Assembly: GCA_036897625.1 (NCBI GenBank)
Contig: JAYMTA010000023.1
Location: 1-64,000, forward strand
DNA from: Pelargonium cotyledonis
Lineage: Eukaryota; Streptophyta; Magnoliopsida; Geraniales; Geraniaceae
Length of the DNA stretch: 64,000 bases
Reading direction: 5' to 3'
The translations under genes and the position numbers were made by a program. Shown here in pieces: positions 48,501 through 59,954 of the stretch. The notes under the pieces were generated by a model, which saw only the letters and a program-made list of their open reading frames with translations, was not told where the DNA came from and did no database searches. Numbering within the stretch: the stretch's first letter is position 1; each line of letters begins with the position of its first letter.

Positions 48501-48625
48501 TCCTTAAAGTCCTCCAGAAACTTTTAGTCATAATAGTCCTAGTTAGTATAGAAATAGGAAATCACTTATATAGAATATATTCTTCCTTAACTACGTTAAT
48601 TATGTAAATTTAAAGCAGGCAAGGA
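45510..48625. other. Non-coding stretch
   Basis: No recognisable gene. Short frames at 46,064-46,261 (+), 47,151-47,339 (-), 47,287-47,487 (-) and 47,900-48,085 (+) lack motifs. CCCCCGCGGG near 46,721 is another GC-rich patch. Confidence 0.5.
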
Positions 48626-48629
48626 CCCT

Positions 48630-48694
48630 TTTGAAAGTTAAAATGTGACTTCATTTCATCAAATATCAAAGGTTCGAATCGCTTAGTATCGGTT
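48630..48694 (+). pseudogene. Weak tRNA-like 3' portion
   Basis: AAAGGTTCGAATCGC is a good B-box, but the A-box region TTGAAAGTTAAAATG is not convincing. It is probably a decayed 3' half. Confidence 0.3.
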
Positions 48695-49342
48695 ATAAAC
48701 AAGGTTCTTGTTTTAATCTTTCCTCAGTGCTGACAAAAACGGCATAACACTTAAAAAGGGGGATATACAAATTTACTAACTAAACTCTGCCTTAGACTAC
48801 TCTTTGAATCTAATTATGGTAAGAGGAGAGAAGACTTTAAAGTTTTTGTAGTTACAACACAAGGAGTCCCTACTAGTAAAATAGAAAAAGCACTGACCCA
48901 ATCAATAGGGGTATTTTACCTACATGCCCTTAACACCTACTCTTCCAAGTTGAGGATCATGTAAACTGCAGAATAAATAAAGAATAGCATAGAGAGCACT
49001 AGAAAGAAACTCCTTTCTTTTAGAACCCTGTTTTTAGTTGTCATTTAAGACCTTTAGTAATATTTATCCCTCTACGCTCGTAACTCGCTTACTGTGTAGA
49101 TATAAATATATAGTTGTATTTTATTAGGACTCTCCGCGTTTTTAAAGTACTGAATAACTTTAAAATTACAGAAGCTTTAAATAATAATATAGTGTAAAAA
49201 AGATTCTAGGACTTTCTATTAGCGGCGCTCCTTCCCCTCTTATTGCCTTGATCCGAAACTTTTTAGGCATCCCTTTGCTTTATCCTATATACATGCTCGA
49301 ATTTCTTAGATCTGTAAATAAAAAGAGGGGTTAAAATAAAAG

Positions 49343-49565
49343 TTTCATATCTCCTAGAATTTAGAACCTTGTTCTATCATTGCTGAAAAATAGAAAGTTA
49401 TATCTTTTCTTTTCTGGAGACTTTTTTATTCTCTTACTTGAATCTCTTAAATAATTTTACTACTCATCAATTCTTAAGACTCTTATCGCAAGCTTTTTTT
49501 TAACTGCTCGTCCTTGAAAGACTCTAGTTGGAGTAAGAATTTCCTAAGCTATTTTAGATTTCGTA
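49343..49565 (+). repeat. Dispersed repeat R1, copy 2
   Basis: Same orientation as the copy at 19,419-19,659. It lacks the A-rich insert of about 25 bp after the poly-T and has an extra TTTCT unit early on. The remainder matches closely (for example ATCTCCTAGAATTTAGAACC and CATTGCTGAAAAATAGAAAG). Flanks differ on both sides, so the repeat ends are fairly sharp: TTTCATATC on the left and TTTCGT on the right. I see no target-site duplication. Confidence 0.85.
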
Positions 49566-49977
49566 TTGATGAATAAATTATGGGAAATTCCGTGTAGTTA
49601 GTAAAATTTTTTAGTCAGGAAGTAAGAACGTCGAGCAACTTCTACCTATTATCAATCAAGTAAAAGCAATTAGATACGGTTCAAAAGCTCGCTTTGTTAG
49701 GTTCTGCCCTCGGGTCGCTTATACTTTTTTGCTTCACAAACAAATTGGATTTCTAGTTGTATCCCGAAAAGCCTCGTTGCTAATATTAGGGTTGTAAACT
49801 TATTCAAATACTGTCAGTCAAGTCCTTCTTATTGCTAACGACGTTATTAAAGGGTGCCCAGTACCAAGAATTAGTAGACACTGTAGTAAAAAGCCAGAGA
49901 GAACTAGTAATAAACGGTACCTCTTAAAGGAGCTTCTATACTACGGGCATTCCTATATGTATGTAAAGTTTTTTTTA

Positions 49978-50048
49978 ATGTATAGCTGGACTTAAGCCCG
50001 CGGCTGTTGGGTTCCAAACCCTGTGCTCTGCCAAGCGAGCTATACATT
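49978..50048 (-). pseudogene. tRNA-like sequence, nearly complete cloverleaf
   Basis: The minus strand reads ATGTATAGCTCGCTTGGCAG, AGC, then CAGGGTTTGGAACCC and GCGGGCTTAAGTCCAGC, ending CTATACATT. The D stem is intact, the T stem has four of five pairs, and the acceptor has about five of seven in the standard register. The ends form a perfect 10-bp inverted repeat (ATGTATAGCT/AGCTATACAT) shifted by two positions. The loop TTTGGAA would give UGG (Pro), but other parts resemble the Lys-like set. The T loop begins CTTAAG rather than TTCAAG. It may be a pseudogene or a derived functional tRNA. Confidence 0.5.
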
Positions 50049-50049
50049 C

Positions 50050-52945
50050 AGAACAAAATAAGGTCCCTTTTTGTTAAGATTTTTATTGCATGCTAATTAA
50101 GAACTCTGTGTCTCACACCACGCGGCTGGGCCCTTTAGAAATAGTCTTGAACCGGATCTAGTCTAGTTTTTTTCTTATTACTTAAATAATATATATTATA
50201 CGCTAAAACCGCTGCGTCAGACTCTTATTTGTTGTTTGCTAGCTCATTGTTGGTCAATTCTTTATAATATAATATTGTTGAATAAAACTATTTAAATTGT
50301 GTAGAATTTAAGTAAGAATTACTCCAAAATGGGTTGTGTTCGAATAAATAATAAAATAAAGCATAGTTAAGAAGTTAAACTGTTTTGGTTTTGAATACTC
50401 TGCCTTTATCTGTATCTTAATTTTGTGAACCAGATGCCTGCTATAGCTTTTTTTTTTTTTTCATAAGGGAAAGGGTATATAGTATAGTATTTACTTACTC
50501 AAACTAATTCAAGTCGAATATTACTAACAAGAATTCTTTAATGTTATTTAAGACAATGTTTGCTAAATCAACATACCCAACTCTAAACTAATCGGGGTAT
50601 TAACCCCCTCCCTTTGGAGTTAACAGCATTATGTTAGGGAATAAGCAACCTTTTCAGCTATATGAGTAGCAAACTTTATTTGGAGAGATAAGATCCAGGT
50701 TAGGCATCCATTTATTACTCAGTTACTACTTGGGAAGAATACTTTTAGATTTTATTGTATTTCTTATTATACTTTACTGAGCTAAGGGCATGCGCTAGTT
50801 ATAAAAGTACACAAAAGTATAAAGGAAAAGTATGGGGAAAAAGGGGAACTACTAGTCTAATAGAGATAGATAATATAACAGAGAAACTCGTGTTGGTTAA
50901 TAAATGCACCTATTTTAAATTGTATTAGAAACAGTACATACTTGTGTAAAGTAACAAGATTAAAACTCCTTAGATTTGACCTCTATCATACTAAGGAAAT
51001 TCTTCTTTTATTTCAATTTTCCACGGATTTACGGGACCCCTATCTTAACTCACTATATATATTAGAAATATAAATTTGAAAGCTTCTCGAAATTCTACAA
51101 ACATAATAGGTAGTAAGCCCTGCCTTTTAATTTAAAAAAGGGTCTTTTGTTTTGAAAAGAACAGCTTTAACTGGACTCTAATCATAAACAAAAAGGACCC
51201 ACTTGGCTGGAAACTCAAGGTATCCAAAAAGCTTTGACAGACTTTAAGATGCATATTTCTGTAGCTTACTTGCGGTATGCCTAATAAACTTTTCCTTATA
51301 CAAGCTAATGACTAATAGTTTGAGAAGAGAGAAGAATTTCAAGTAGAAGAAGCAGTTGTAGATTTTGCGTTGTAATGTATTTCTAAAAGATCCAGGGTAG
51401 TCTCACTCAGGGCTGGGACTTTGTGTAAATAATTCTCTAATAGAAAAGGCGTCCAGCTAGTAGATACAGGATCTAAGATTTATGTTTGGCTGTTAAATAG
51501 TCGAGGGCTAAACTCTGATTGTATAGTCTCAACACCAGAACCCTTTTTACTCAACAACAAGCTAAGAGTTAAACTTTTATATATATCCTATTGTTTGTGA
51601 AGGGTTTGTCATAAAGAAGCTTTTTTAAGAAGCAACCTGCCTACTCCTGATAAAGCAATGTAATAGTTTTTTACTCTTAGAGAGTCCCAGTATAGAAATG
51701 TCTTATAGAAATACCAAGATAAGGTTCCTATTAGAAACAGGGGTTTTGAAAGGGCATAACTATTCTCCCCCTTTCTAATAACCAATGTCTTTATTTAAAA
51801 CTAACTAATACCAGGTAAGTGTTTTTTTAGTAAAAAAGGATTAGCTGCTTGCTAAAGAGCCCAAAAAGCAGAGATTTCTATTTAAATGATTCATAGATTT
51901 ATAAGTCGTACGTCTATACGAACCAATCTCTACCGAAGCTAAAGCTTGTCTTACTGTAAAACATTGATAATAACCACCTTTAGGAAGCAAATATATCTCG
52001 TACTAAATAATAAAAAACTCGGGTTTACCTAAGGGGCAACCCTATTAGTTTTATACGGAAAAAGCTTTTCTGATTGAATTCCTTTTGGACTTAGACACTT
52101 AACTTACGAAAATTTCTAATACTGAATATTTACTGACCCTTCTTTTTCTAATAAACGAGTTTTCTTAGACGTAGGAATTCTTGTCTATGCCTTTTATAGT
52201 CTATATGCTTTATATATTTAAACTCTAACAATTTGGTATAAAAGAGTTTTTTATTCCAGCTGTTAAATCCACTGGTTATCAGAAATGTTTTCTATTGATA
52301 TAAGAGAGTCTTTTTAGCCAGTTTGAGTTATCTAGATGCCTAGCCTTACATTTTTAGTTTTAAATTCTTAATTTTTTAGGATTTCTTGTATACTTGGCAA
52401 TTTTCATTACTATCTTTTACAAAAAGGAAGGGTAAGCTGTGTTTTGTATTAGAAATTTTAGCTTATTTCTCCGACAAGAACTTTATAAGGCCTTCAAGGG
52501 CCCTCCTAGTTCAGTAAAACTCTTTTTGTTGCAAAAGGGAACTCTAATACTTATGTATAGACGAGATTTCTATTAAATATAGTGATTCCATAATAGTTAT
52601 TTTCTTGTTGGAAATTTAAATATAGACCCAGAAAACTAATACTTAATCTTAGTAAGCCTATTCTGCCTTCCTTCCTATAAACCTAACCCCACATCCCTCA
52701 AACCCAATAAAGAGGAATCTTGCGCGGCTCACTATTCTTAATCTTGCTAGTCTAAGGCCTTCCAAAGCAAAGATCAAAAAATGTATAACAAGTAATTTTT
52801 AAAAAGAATAGAATTCTCTAAAAGTTTCAATTAGTTATTGCTGATCGATACATAATTACTTATTAAATAAATGTCATGAATATTATATACTTTGACTTTC
52901 TTAGGGTTTATAGAAAATTAGTATTTAGACTTGACATAATCTTGT
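50050..52945. other. Non-coding stretch
   Basis: No frame of 60 codons and no tRNA-like boxes. A 13-base T run lies near 50,449. Confidence 0.6.
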
Positions 52946-52952
52946 TTAAACA

Positions 52953-53024
52953 TACTGAAGCAGCACTTGAACCCGCGGACATTGGGTTAATCTGACAATG
53001 CTCTAGCAACTGAGCTATACACCT
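52953..53024 (-). pseudogene. tRNA-Lys-like sequence, strong A and B boxes
   Basis: The minus strand reads AGGTGTATAGCTCAGTTGCT, AGAGCA, TTGTCAGATTAACCCAA, then CCGCGGGTTCAAGTGCTGC. Length is exactly 72 nt. The D stem is intact and the T stem keeps four of five pairs. The anticodon stem keeps three of five, and the loop AGATTAA looks like CTTTTAA with its first part mutated. Acceptor ends mismatch at three positions. The 5' half is near-consensus organellar tRNA-Lys. Confidence 0.55.
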
Positions 53025-53029
53025 ACAAA

Positions 53030-53570
53030 GAAGGGTTTTGGTTCTATAAGTGCCTTTGAATTAAGGATTAACTGGTTGGCGAGTCTATTATTTAAGAAGA
53101 ATACCTTAAAGAAATTGTAATGTAAATCATCTCTCTGATTTGCCTCCATAGAATACCCTGATCTAGCAATACAGTATATTTAAACCGTTGACTCATATAC
53201 CTAGGTCCCCCTTTTTTCAACTAAACATTTGTTTTATGGGTCCCCGAGAATTCTTGCTAAATTCGTGAGTGTAATAAACTATATTTAAAGAATACTCTGT
53301 CTAGTAATCGAGGGGCAAAGCAGCCTTTCAGCAAGTAGCCTGTTAATATTCTTCCTAGTACTAAATACTACAACAATAACTAAAGTTTAATATAAAAAGG
53401 TATAAATTTCTATGCTTTATAGATCTTTTGTAAGAAAAACTGAATAAGGTAAAGGGCCAAACTTGCTTAAATAATAGGAAAGCTCCCTAACAATACAATA
53501 AGGATTTTAGAATTTCTCTTTACTAAAAATTTTCGATTTATACAATTGTTAAGAACTAGTTTCGAAGTCA
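53030..53570. other. Non-coding stretch
   Basis: Nothing is recognised. Confidence 0.6.
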
Positions 53571-53574
53571 TTTA

Positions 53575-54050
53575 CGGAGGTATAGAGAGCGGAGATGGGA
53601 ATACTAAGACTTCTACTAATACTATAACTACAAGAACTATTACATTATAGTAATACGTATAGAGAATCTATTTTCTTACTTCAAAAAAGAAGAAGAAGAG
53701 TACTATTCTACCTCTACTACAAAATAGATAGCTATACAAGAGGAAAACTTTACTATTAGTGGGGATTAAAGCAACATGTTAGGACAGGTACTAGCTGCAA
53801 TAATACAGATAAGAAGAGTATAGCAGAGATCCGGAATCTAGCTCTTAAGACTGATAAGTAAGAAGCTAAGATACAGAGTAAGGAAGTAGGTCAAAAAGGT
53901 TTTCTAGGTCTAAGGAAGGGTATACAGCTGCAGACTTAGAAGAAACAAATAGAGATTTCTAGCTGTTAAGAGATAGGTATGAAAGGTCTGTAGGTTAAGA
54001 GTAAATGTTTAGGTAAGTAACTCCTGGAAGAGAGCTCTGTAGCAGTAAGA
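53575..54050 (+). other. Purine-rich region with KAHK-family segment F
   Basis: From about 53,786 the frame reads NNTDKKSIAEIRNLALKTDK, a stop, then EAKIQSKEVGQKGFLGLRKG. SIAE and KIQSKEVG correspond to GIAHK and KIQAKSVG in the 44.6-kb frame, with one in-frame stop between them. A (GAA)n run lies near 53,687 and ACT/ACA-rich words at 53,605-53,645. The whole 475-bp patch is AAG/AGT-rich and contrasts with its T-rich flanks. I read it as a decayed family member. Confidence 0.35.
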
Positions 54051-54054
54051 TTCC

Positions 54055-55415
54055 TATTTTTGTTTCATGAATAGGAGTCTCTTTGCAAGAAATTTAATCT
54101 GAAACTGCTCCCCTTTTTATCTCAGTTTTCGTTATACTTTTTACCACGAATCCGTTTTTTTACTTACTAAGACTCTATTTTACAGGTATCCGCTTTTACA
54201 AGTAAACAAAGCCGATCATCCTATGTTTTGACAAGTATCAGAAAAAAAAAAGTAGGGAGTTAGTAATTCTTAATGTATGCTTTATTGTAATAACTAAGTG
54301 TTCAAGCTCTTGCGGTAAGGGATCTTTTATTTAGTCTTTATTATAAACTCATTTAAATAAGTTAAACAGCTACAAAGGGAATTCTTTTATTCGGCAAAAA
54401 CTATTTAAAAAGATTTCTTTGTTACAGTTATATTCCGCGTTCCTCTTGTTTGCTACCTCTATTCCATAACAAGTATTATAATATAAAACTTATATATTTA
54501 TCAGTCTTTAATCCCGGATTTCTCTTAAAAACATGGGGTCATTTTTTCTCTTGACTTGTCCGGTTAGCAGTTTATCTTATAGGTTCTTTTTTTAGAGCTT
54601 TGGTTGGTTTCTTGTTTCATTTATAGGTATAGGAAGTTCTTTGCTTACTGTAGTAACCTTATAAAATATACTTGAATGTGTTTATTACATATTTTGTCGC
54701 TATCTATCTTAGACTTGTGTAAGGCTTGATCATCTATGATATCTGTATACTCTGAGTTTTTTGATAGGCCTTATAAACTATTTACATATGCTTTAACTAC
54801 AGGTGTGTACTAACCTTTATTATAAGAGCTAATCTAAATAGCTTCCTTTTTTAAGTTAATTTTTAATATCTTGTCATATAAAGTAAGATTAAAGTAATTA
54901 ATGGCTCTTATTTATATATGAAATTACTTATAGAATATAGTCGGAATTTCTACGGTAGCTTTCCTTAATTATTTCTCCTCTGCCTGCCTGTTCCTTGTCG
55001 TAGCTTAACCATCTTCTTGTAAGTAACCTAGTGGTTAATGCTTTTCAGAGATATTTAGTAAAGGCACCGTACAATTAAGAGTGGAGTTTCCTTGTTCTTA
55101 GTAAGGAACACGCGAGGTTAAGTCATTTATACGGGGTAGTCCCGTTCAAAGGATTCTTTTTATAGTTTCAGTACCTCACACACTTTTAGTAGAATGCTCA
55201 CATAAATTGGAAAAAGTCTCCCTGTACAAGAATTTATTAGGCAGTTCATAAGAAAAACCATATTACTAGATATTTGAAAGTCTTATAACTAAAAGAGACT
55301 TTCTTAGAAACTCTGACACGATATAGTATACTTAAAAGCGTTCTACATTACTACCCACTTTTTGTTCATTAACAAACCCGGAGTTTTTACCTATATATAT
55401 AATGACTTTAGGCTT
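54055..55415. other. Non-coding stretch
   Basis: T-rich non-coding DNA. A D-arm-like CCTAGTGGTTAATGC near 55,027 has no partner box. Confidence 0.5.
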
Positions 55416-55420
55416 ATTTT

Positions 55421-55490
55421 ACGTAACTGTCGGAAGGTGTCAAGCCGTCTCCCTAATCCCTATGCCGTTGGTTCAAATGCTATTGTTAGT
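55421..55490 (+). pseudogene. tRNA-like sequence, degenerate
   Basis: CGGAAGGTGTCAAGCC resembles a short D arm; CCCTAATCCCTATG and CCGTTGGTTCAAATGC follow at tRNA spacing. Stems are weak. Two overlapping plus-strand frames (81 and 66 codons) cross it, which makes their coding status doubtful. Confidence 0.4.
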
Positions 55491-56267
55491 GAAAATTTCC
55501 ATTTATTCGGCAATAGTAACAAGAAGCGGATCTCGGGTAGTTTTCAAAAACGAGTTTATTTGGCACTCTTTACCCTTTTTATACTACAAATATTTATACT
55601 AGCTTGATGAACTATTACAAATAAAGATTCCTCTTTTATTCCTTAAGGTCAGGGAACCCAATTCTAAGGCGAGGGTGTGTACTGTAAGGCAATATATTCA
55701 TTAATTTTCAGTACTAAGCAGAATGCTATGTAGTGTAGACGAAAAATTAATAAGCAATCCTCTTATTTTTGAAACTATAATGTGCTTGTATTTTATTCTA
55801 ATGCATACTTTCCATTCCGCATTTACAATACAGGTAAAAAGAGCTCCCACTTATAAGTAAATCAGATCCCTTTGGATTCTGCTCATTAAAAATTCCTTTG
55901 TTTAAGCCAATACTAGATGCCAATTTCCACTCATAATACAAGACTTTCCTATGTTCCCTTATTTTGAATCCCTCTTACTTTAGTAGTAAGAGATTAGAAA
56001 CTCCAATCACTAAGTGAAGCCTCGTGATTAACTGCCAGATTTATCCATTTTTTAGAGAAGTTTAATTATCTGATTTACTATATTCTACTAAAGCCTGCTT
56101 TTTGTATGTACTTGGACTCAGATAGAGTTGTCCAGTCCGTGCAAAGATAGTGGTGAATACTAATGAGGTTAAGGACTTTTGGATGATGGACACAGGGTTC
56201 TTAATTAGAATTAGTCTAGTTTACATATGATATGATTAAGAGCTAAAAACTGGGTATATCCTTTAAT

Positions 56268-56516
56268 ATGACAAGGTCCTTTCCTTTCAATCAGGAGAAT
56301 CCCAGTTCTAATACTATACCCAAGTTAAATAAATATTTTAACATAGAATTAAATATTTGCTTTACAAAGTACAAGGTTTCGGCGGTTTACCTAATGAAAA
56401 ACAAAGTCTTTATTGTTTTATACGATGGTTATACTTTATCTCCTAGATCTTGTTTTGTATCTAAAAATCTGTATTTATTAGCAAAAAAAATTCTTCTTAT
56501 TTATATGGGCTCCTAG
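56268..56516 (+). CDS. 82-codon frame, weakly like ribosomal protein S8
   Basis: The C-terminal half reads NKVFIVLYDGYTLSPRSCFV, then SKNLYLLAKKILLIYMGS. Ribosomal S8 proteins have a similar order: a basic/hydrophobic strand, a SKPGRRVY-like motif, then a (K)NL..L segment and ILSTS. Here SPRSCFVSKNLYLL and ILLIYMGS would be the equivalents. The usual STSKG ending is absent and S8 is normally about 130 residues. The match is by eye and could be chance. No start signal is evident. Three other plus-strand frames follow within 3 kb. Confidence 0.2.
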   Translation: MTRSFPFNQENPSSNTIPKLNKYFNIELNICFTKYKVSAVYLMKNKVFIVLYDGYTLSPRSCFVSKNLYLLAKKILLIYMGS

Positions 56517-57568
56517 TTATATCACGCATCAATCCTTGATAAATCCTCGAGAAGTTTTATTCCTGGCACGTAAATACAGGCACCCCTTTAGTCACTTCAA
56601 AAGGGGCTTCTTTTAACTTTTAAAAAACAGCAAAACGATATCTTAAAGTTTATGAAGAGGCTATAATCTCCTAAATTAGTATAGAAGAACCAATAATATA
56701 GCGCCTTATATAAATATACCGATCAAATATTTTATTTAGTACAAATTCCTATATAGACTCACAACATTTTAGGGTCCTTTAAAAACAAAGCTTAGTCACA
56801 AGGTGTCCTTAATATCTAAACTTGGTTGAACCCTAATATATCTCTAAAACGAGTGTATCTTGATTTAATATCTCACGCCTAAATTTGTAGTCACCGGATT
56901 TTCCTCGTCTTTTAACGAGTCGCTTATCTTAGATTAGATCTTAGCTAGCCTTAACTACTAACTGCGAACGTACCTAAAACATATTTATATATCAAGAAAG
57001 TCGTTGGTTCGGATCAGATAATAAAGTGAGCTTCCGAGCTAGGTCCTCCACTAGTGTACAGAACGATAAATCCAATTTTCATGAATAATTCACCCGTCCT
57101 TTAGTTTAGAACAATTCCCTGTGGTTAAATGGGTTTGCTTGGTGACTCGTAAAATGTTCATGTAGATAAGAATAAACAGTGTATTCTGATCTAGCAACGC
57201 TGGCTGGGCTCCTCTTTTGTTCCCGCTATTAAAGTAATTTCGTTTGGACGGCTTTTTACAAAAGATCAGAATCTACTATCCTAATTCTTTGAGAGATCTT
57301 TCTACCACAGCTAACCTCCGTCTTCATGTGGAAAAGGATTTCTAGAGTTGAAAATTACGTCTGGAAAGTAGTAAGTTCAAGCATTTAAAATAAAATCTCG
57401 GGCACCCGTCACTAAAAAGGATACTCAAGGGTGTTTAAACCCCGAAACCATATCATACGCAGGTAATATTTCGGCAATACTTATATAAAGATATACCTAC
57501 TCTTCCCAATTCTATACTAAGATTACTATTCTTATGTTTAGCATTTAAGTACCGAGCACGGGTTGTAA

Positions 57569-57769
57569 GTGAAATTACTCTCTATTCTGAATCGAAAGTC
57601 AAACTATACACCAATTATCCAAATGCTTAAGCAAGGAACCCGGCAAGTTACTAATAAATATGAATTAAATTCTCTCCTAACCTTTTTAAATTCGTATGCA
57701 GTGAAAAGAAAGGAGGGCGCCTATACATCTTATTTAATATCCATAAGAGTGTGTAGAAAGCTAGATTAA
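57569..57769 (+). CDS. 66-codon frame, weakly like ribosomal protein S7
   Basis: The frame contains IIQMLKQGTRQVTNKY and later YAVKRKEGAYTSYLISIRVC followed by RKLD. S7 proteins carry a KLMKKGKKSxAEKI helix and a VKSRRVGGATYQVP strand with conserved basic residues; the two parts here occur in that order but much closer together. Full S7 is about 150 residues, so at best this is a reduced or broken gene. No clear ribosome-binding site. Chance resemblance is a serious alternative. Confidence 0.2.
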   Translation: MKLLSILNRKSNYTPIIQMLKQGTRQVTNKYELNSLLTFLNSYAVKRKEGAYTSYLISIRVCRKLD

Positions 57770-58155
57770 TTTAAGGCATGAGAGTTTTCAGATTGATGGA
57801 GAACTTAATAATTTAGGTAGAAATACATTGTTCTAGTTTCCCACTTGAGTTAGGGCTTTATTACTAAACAAAATAAACTTGGAATTAAAACTAAAGCAAT
57901 GACTTTGTTCAGTTTGGTATGCGCGAGGATTCCCTATCGTGTCATCTTCATTTCAAAGACCCAAAAATCTAGTTAATAGTGAAGGGGGCTGAAAAGGATC
58001 CCAGTTCTTTAGGTTTTAAAAAGTGGTATAGTAATTCTAATTGTTAAGTGTTTCATAGAGTGTTTTAAATTCTTCTATAAAGTCTAATTAAATAAAAAAA
58101 TACCAGATAAAAAGGTTTTAATGCTCTACAAGGACTCTTTTGATGAGTTTGCATC

Positions 58156-58356
58156 ATGCGCTATGCTTTTTATTTTTCAAAGTGGGTTAAGTGTCTATTA
58201 GACAAACTACTTCGAGGGTGCAAGCTGATTATAAAAAGTTTAGTCTTTATTGACCAAAGTCAAATTAATTTAGTAAAATATGGAGTTATACGAATAAATG
58301 AGATCGGAAAGAAAAAGCTTGTTATGCCCAGCAAATATACTAGAAAGGAAACGTAA
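58156..58356 (+). CDS. 66-codon frame, weakly like the S4 RNA-binding domain
   Basis: The frame reads CLLDKLLRGCKLIIKSL and then INLVKYGVIRINEIGKKKLV, MPSKYTRKE. The S4 domain of ribosomal protein S4 has the order RLDxxLxR...ARQLVxHGxIxVNGKxVxxPSYxVK. The positions L-D, LV, G, I, N, K and PS-Y (here PSKY) fall in the right order with small insertions. If real it would be an S4 domain without the rest of rps4. The resemblance is stronger than for the two frames upstream but still made by eye. Confidence 0.25.
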   Translation: MRYAFYFSKWVKCLLDKLLRGCKLIIKSLVFIDQSQINLVKYGVIRINEIGKKKLVMPSKYTRKET

Positions 58357-59085
58357 CTGCTACGGAGAAGGGGTAAGTAATAAAAGCCTTTCTTTAGTAA
58401 ATGTGGCTACCATATAGGACAAAGAGTTGGTAAGTCCTTAAAAGAGTTCCCCGGGAAAAACTAAATACACAAAGACTCATGTAGTTAAGTACGTAATGAT
58501 ACTGTAACGGTTACATGCGCAACTTTTTAATACTTGTTCTAACTAGCGCAAACAAAGTTTTCTGAAATTGTATGACTTTTTGTTATACTACAACTTTAAC
58601 TTATAAAAAATGACACACTAGTTTTTGTATCTAGGAACTCCTGTTATCAATATTTAAATGAATACATGAATTAACAATACTATGTCACATCGAAACAAAA
58701 GGATGCAGTTCCTAGAAGGACGCTTACTGAAAAATAACCTAAAACCAATAGAAATTCTAGTGCAATTTTAAGTCTAACTGGTTCCTATAACATAATTTGC
58801 GCGACCCAGGCTCTTACTCCTCCGCTAAAGGAAAAGGCGGGGAGACTTACCAAGGTAAGATTAAGACAGAGTTTTAACTTTATTAGTTCTTTGAAACATC
58901 TATTCTATAACTAAAATTATGTATGATGACTCCTTTATGGGAATTCTTAAATCGTTGGCACTTCTTATCAGTCCTGAGGGTTCCTTTATGCCCTATTGAA
59001 TTGGTCTTACACTCGCATCTTTATAGAGGGCTTCCTGGTATTCATGATAGGAAGGTAAGGAATAGAAAAAAAAAATAGGATTCTA

Positions 59086-59331
59086 GTGAATGTAATGACC
59101 GGCTTACAGGGTGGAAGGACACATTTTATCTATTGTATAATGCTCGGGGTCGGGTTTACGGTTTGGTACAAGTACTACGCGGCAACAGGAAATGGTGGCT
59201 TATTAAACCCTTTTGACATATTTCGAATCGTGCATCAGGATCTTATTGATGGGGGGTCCCTTCAATTTACAAGGTTTTTAGGTACTAGTCAAAGGTTCTT
59301 TTTAGTCTTTATTATAAAAAGGGGTTTGTAA
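59086..59331 (+). CDS. 81-codon frame, unidentified
   Basis: The frame has a hydrophobic N-terminal part (FIYCIMLGVGFTVWYKYY) and a mixed C-terminal part with LLNPFDIFRIVHQDLIDGGS. No family is recognised. It is the last of several plus-strand frames between 55.3 and 59.4 kb and is at chance length. Confidence 0.12.
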   Translation: MNVMTGLQGGRTHFIYCIMLGVGFTVWYKYYAATGNGGLLNPFDIFRIVHQDLIDGGSLQFTRFLGTSQRFFLVFIIKRGL

Positions 59332-59954
59332 TGAAAATAAATTTATATAGTACTGTATTTGATAAAAATTTTAATTTATAAAGAGTTTTATTTACCTAGT
59401 GGATTCGTTGTTAATAATACTAAGTGCGGAAAACTTACTCGATAACACCAAAACTGATAAATACCCAACCCCTCGTACGTATACGACAAACTAAGAAAGA
59501 AGGGTAACTACATAGAAAATGAGTTCTTTCTTTTAATAAGATATTTGGTACCAAAATGAAGAAAGTGGTCTTTATTCCTATACAGAGCAGAAGTCCCATT
59601 ATACCAAAGACTCTCAAAAAGATAACAAAGGAACAGAACAGGGTTTTAAAGCAAACGGTATATAGCTGCACTAAAGGCACTGTCACAACAAGGAGAATGG
59701 CAAGGCTTTCCTCCGTTTTTGCTTAACAAAATGATATTTTATGTTAATAGGTTTTGGCTAAAGAATTCCTATATACAAGGTTTCCTTATTTAATTTAAAG
59801 TTCAAAGTCCAGGCATCTAATATAAAGATCTATAAGGCAGATATAATGTAAAAAGGGGTCAAATAGGGGCTGCTCCGAAATTAGGATACTGAAAAGGGGA
59901 TATATGGTACTTAGCCCAATCTACCAAGAATTCCTATTTCTCTGTTCTTTAGCA

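Noticed and set aside
55362-55607. Two overlapping plus-strand frames of 81 and 66 codons
   Set aside because: They cross a tRNA-like sequence and have no recognisable motif.
56990-57030. GTTGGTTCGGATCAG as a tRNA T arm
   Set aside because: No A-box upstream and the T stem does not pair.
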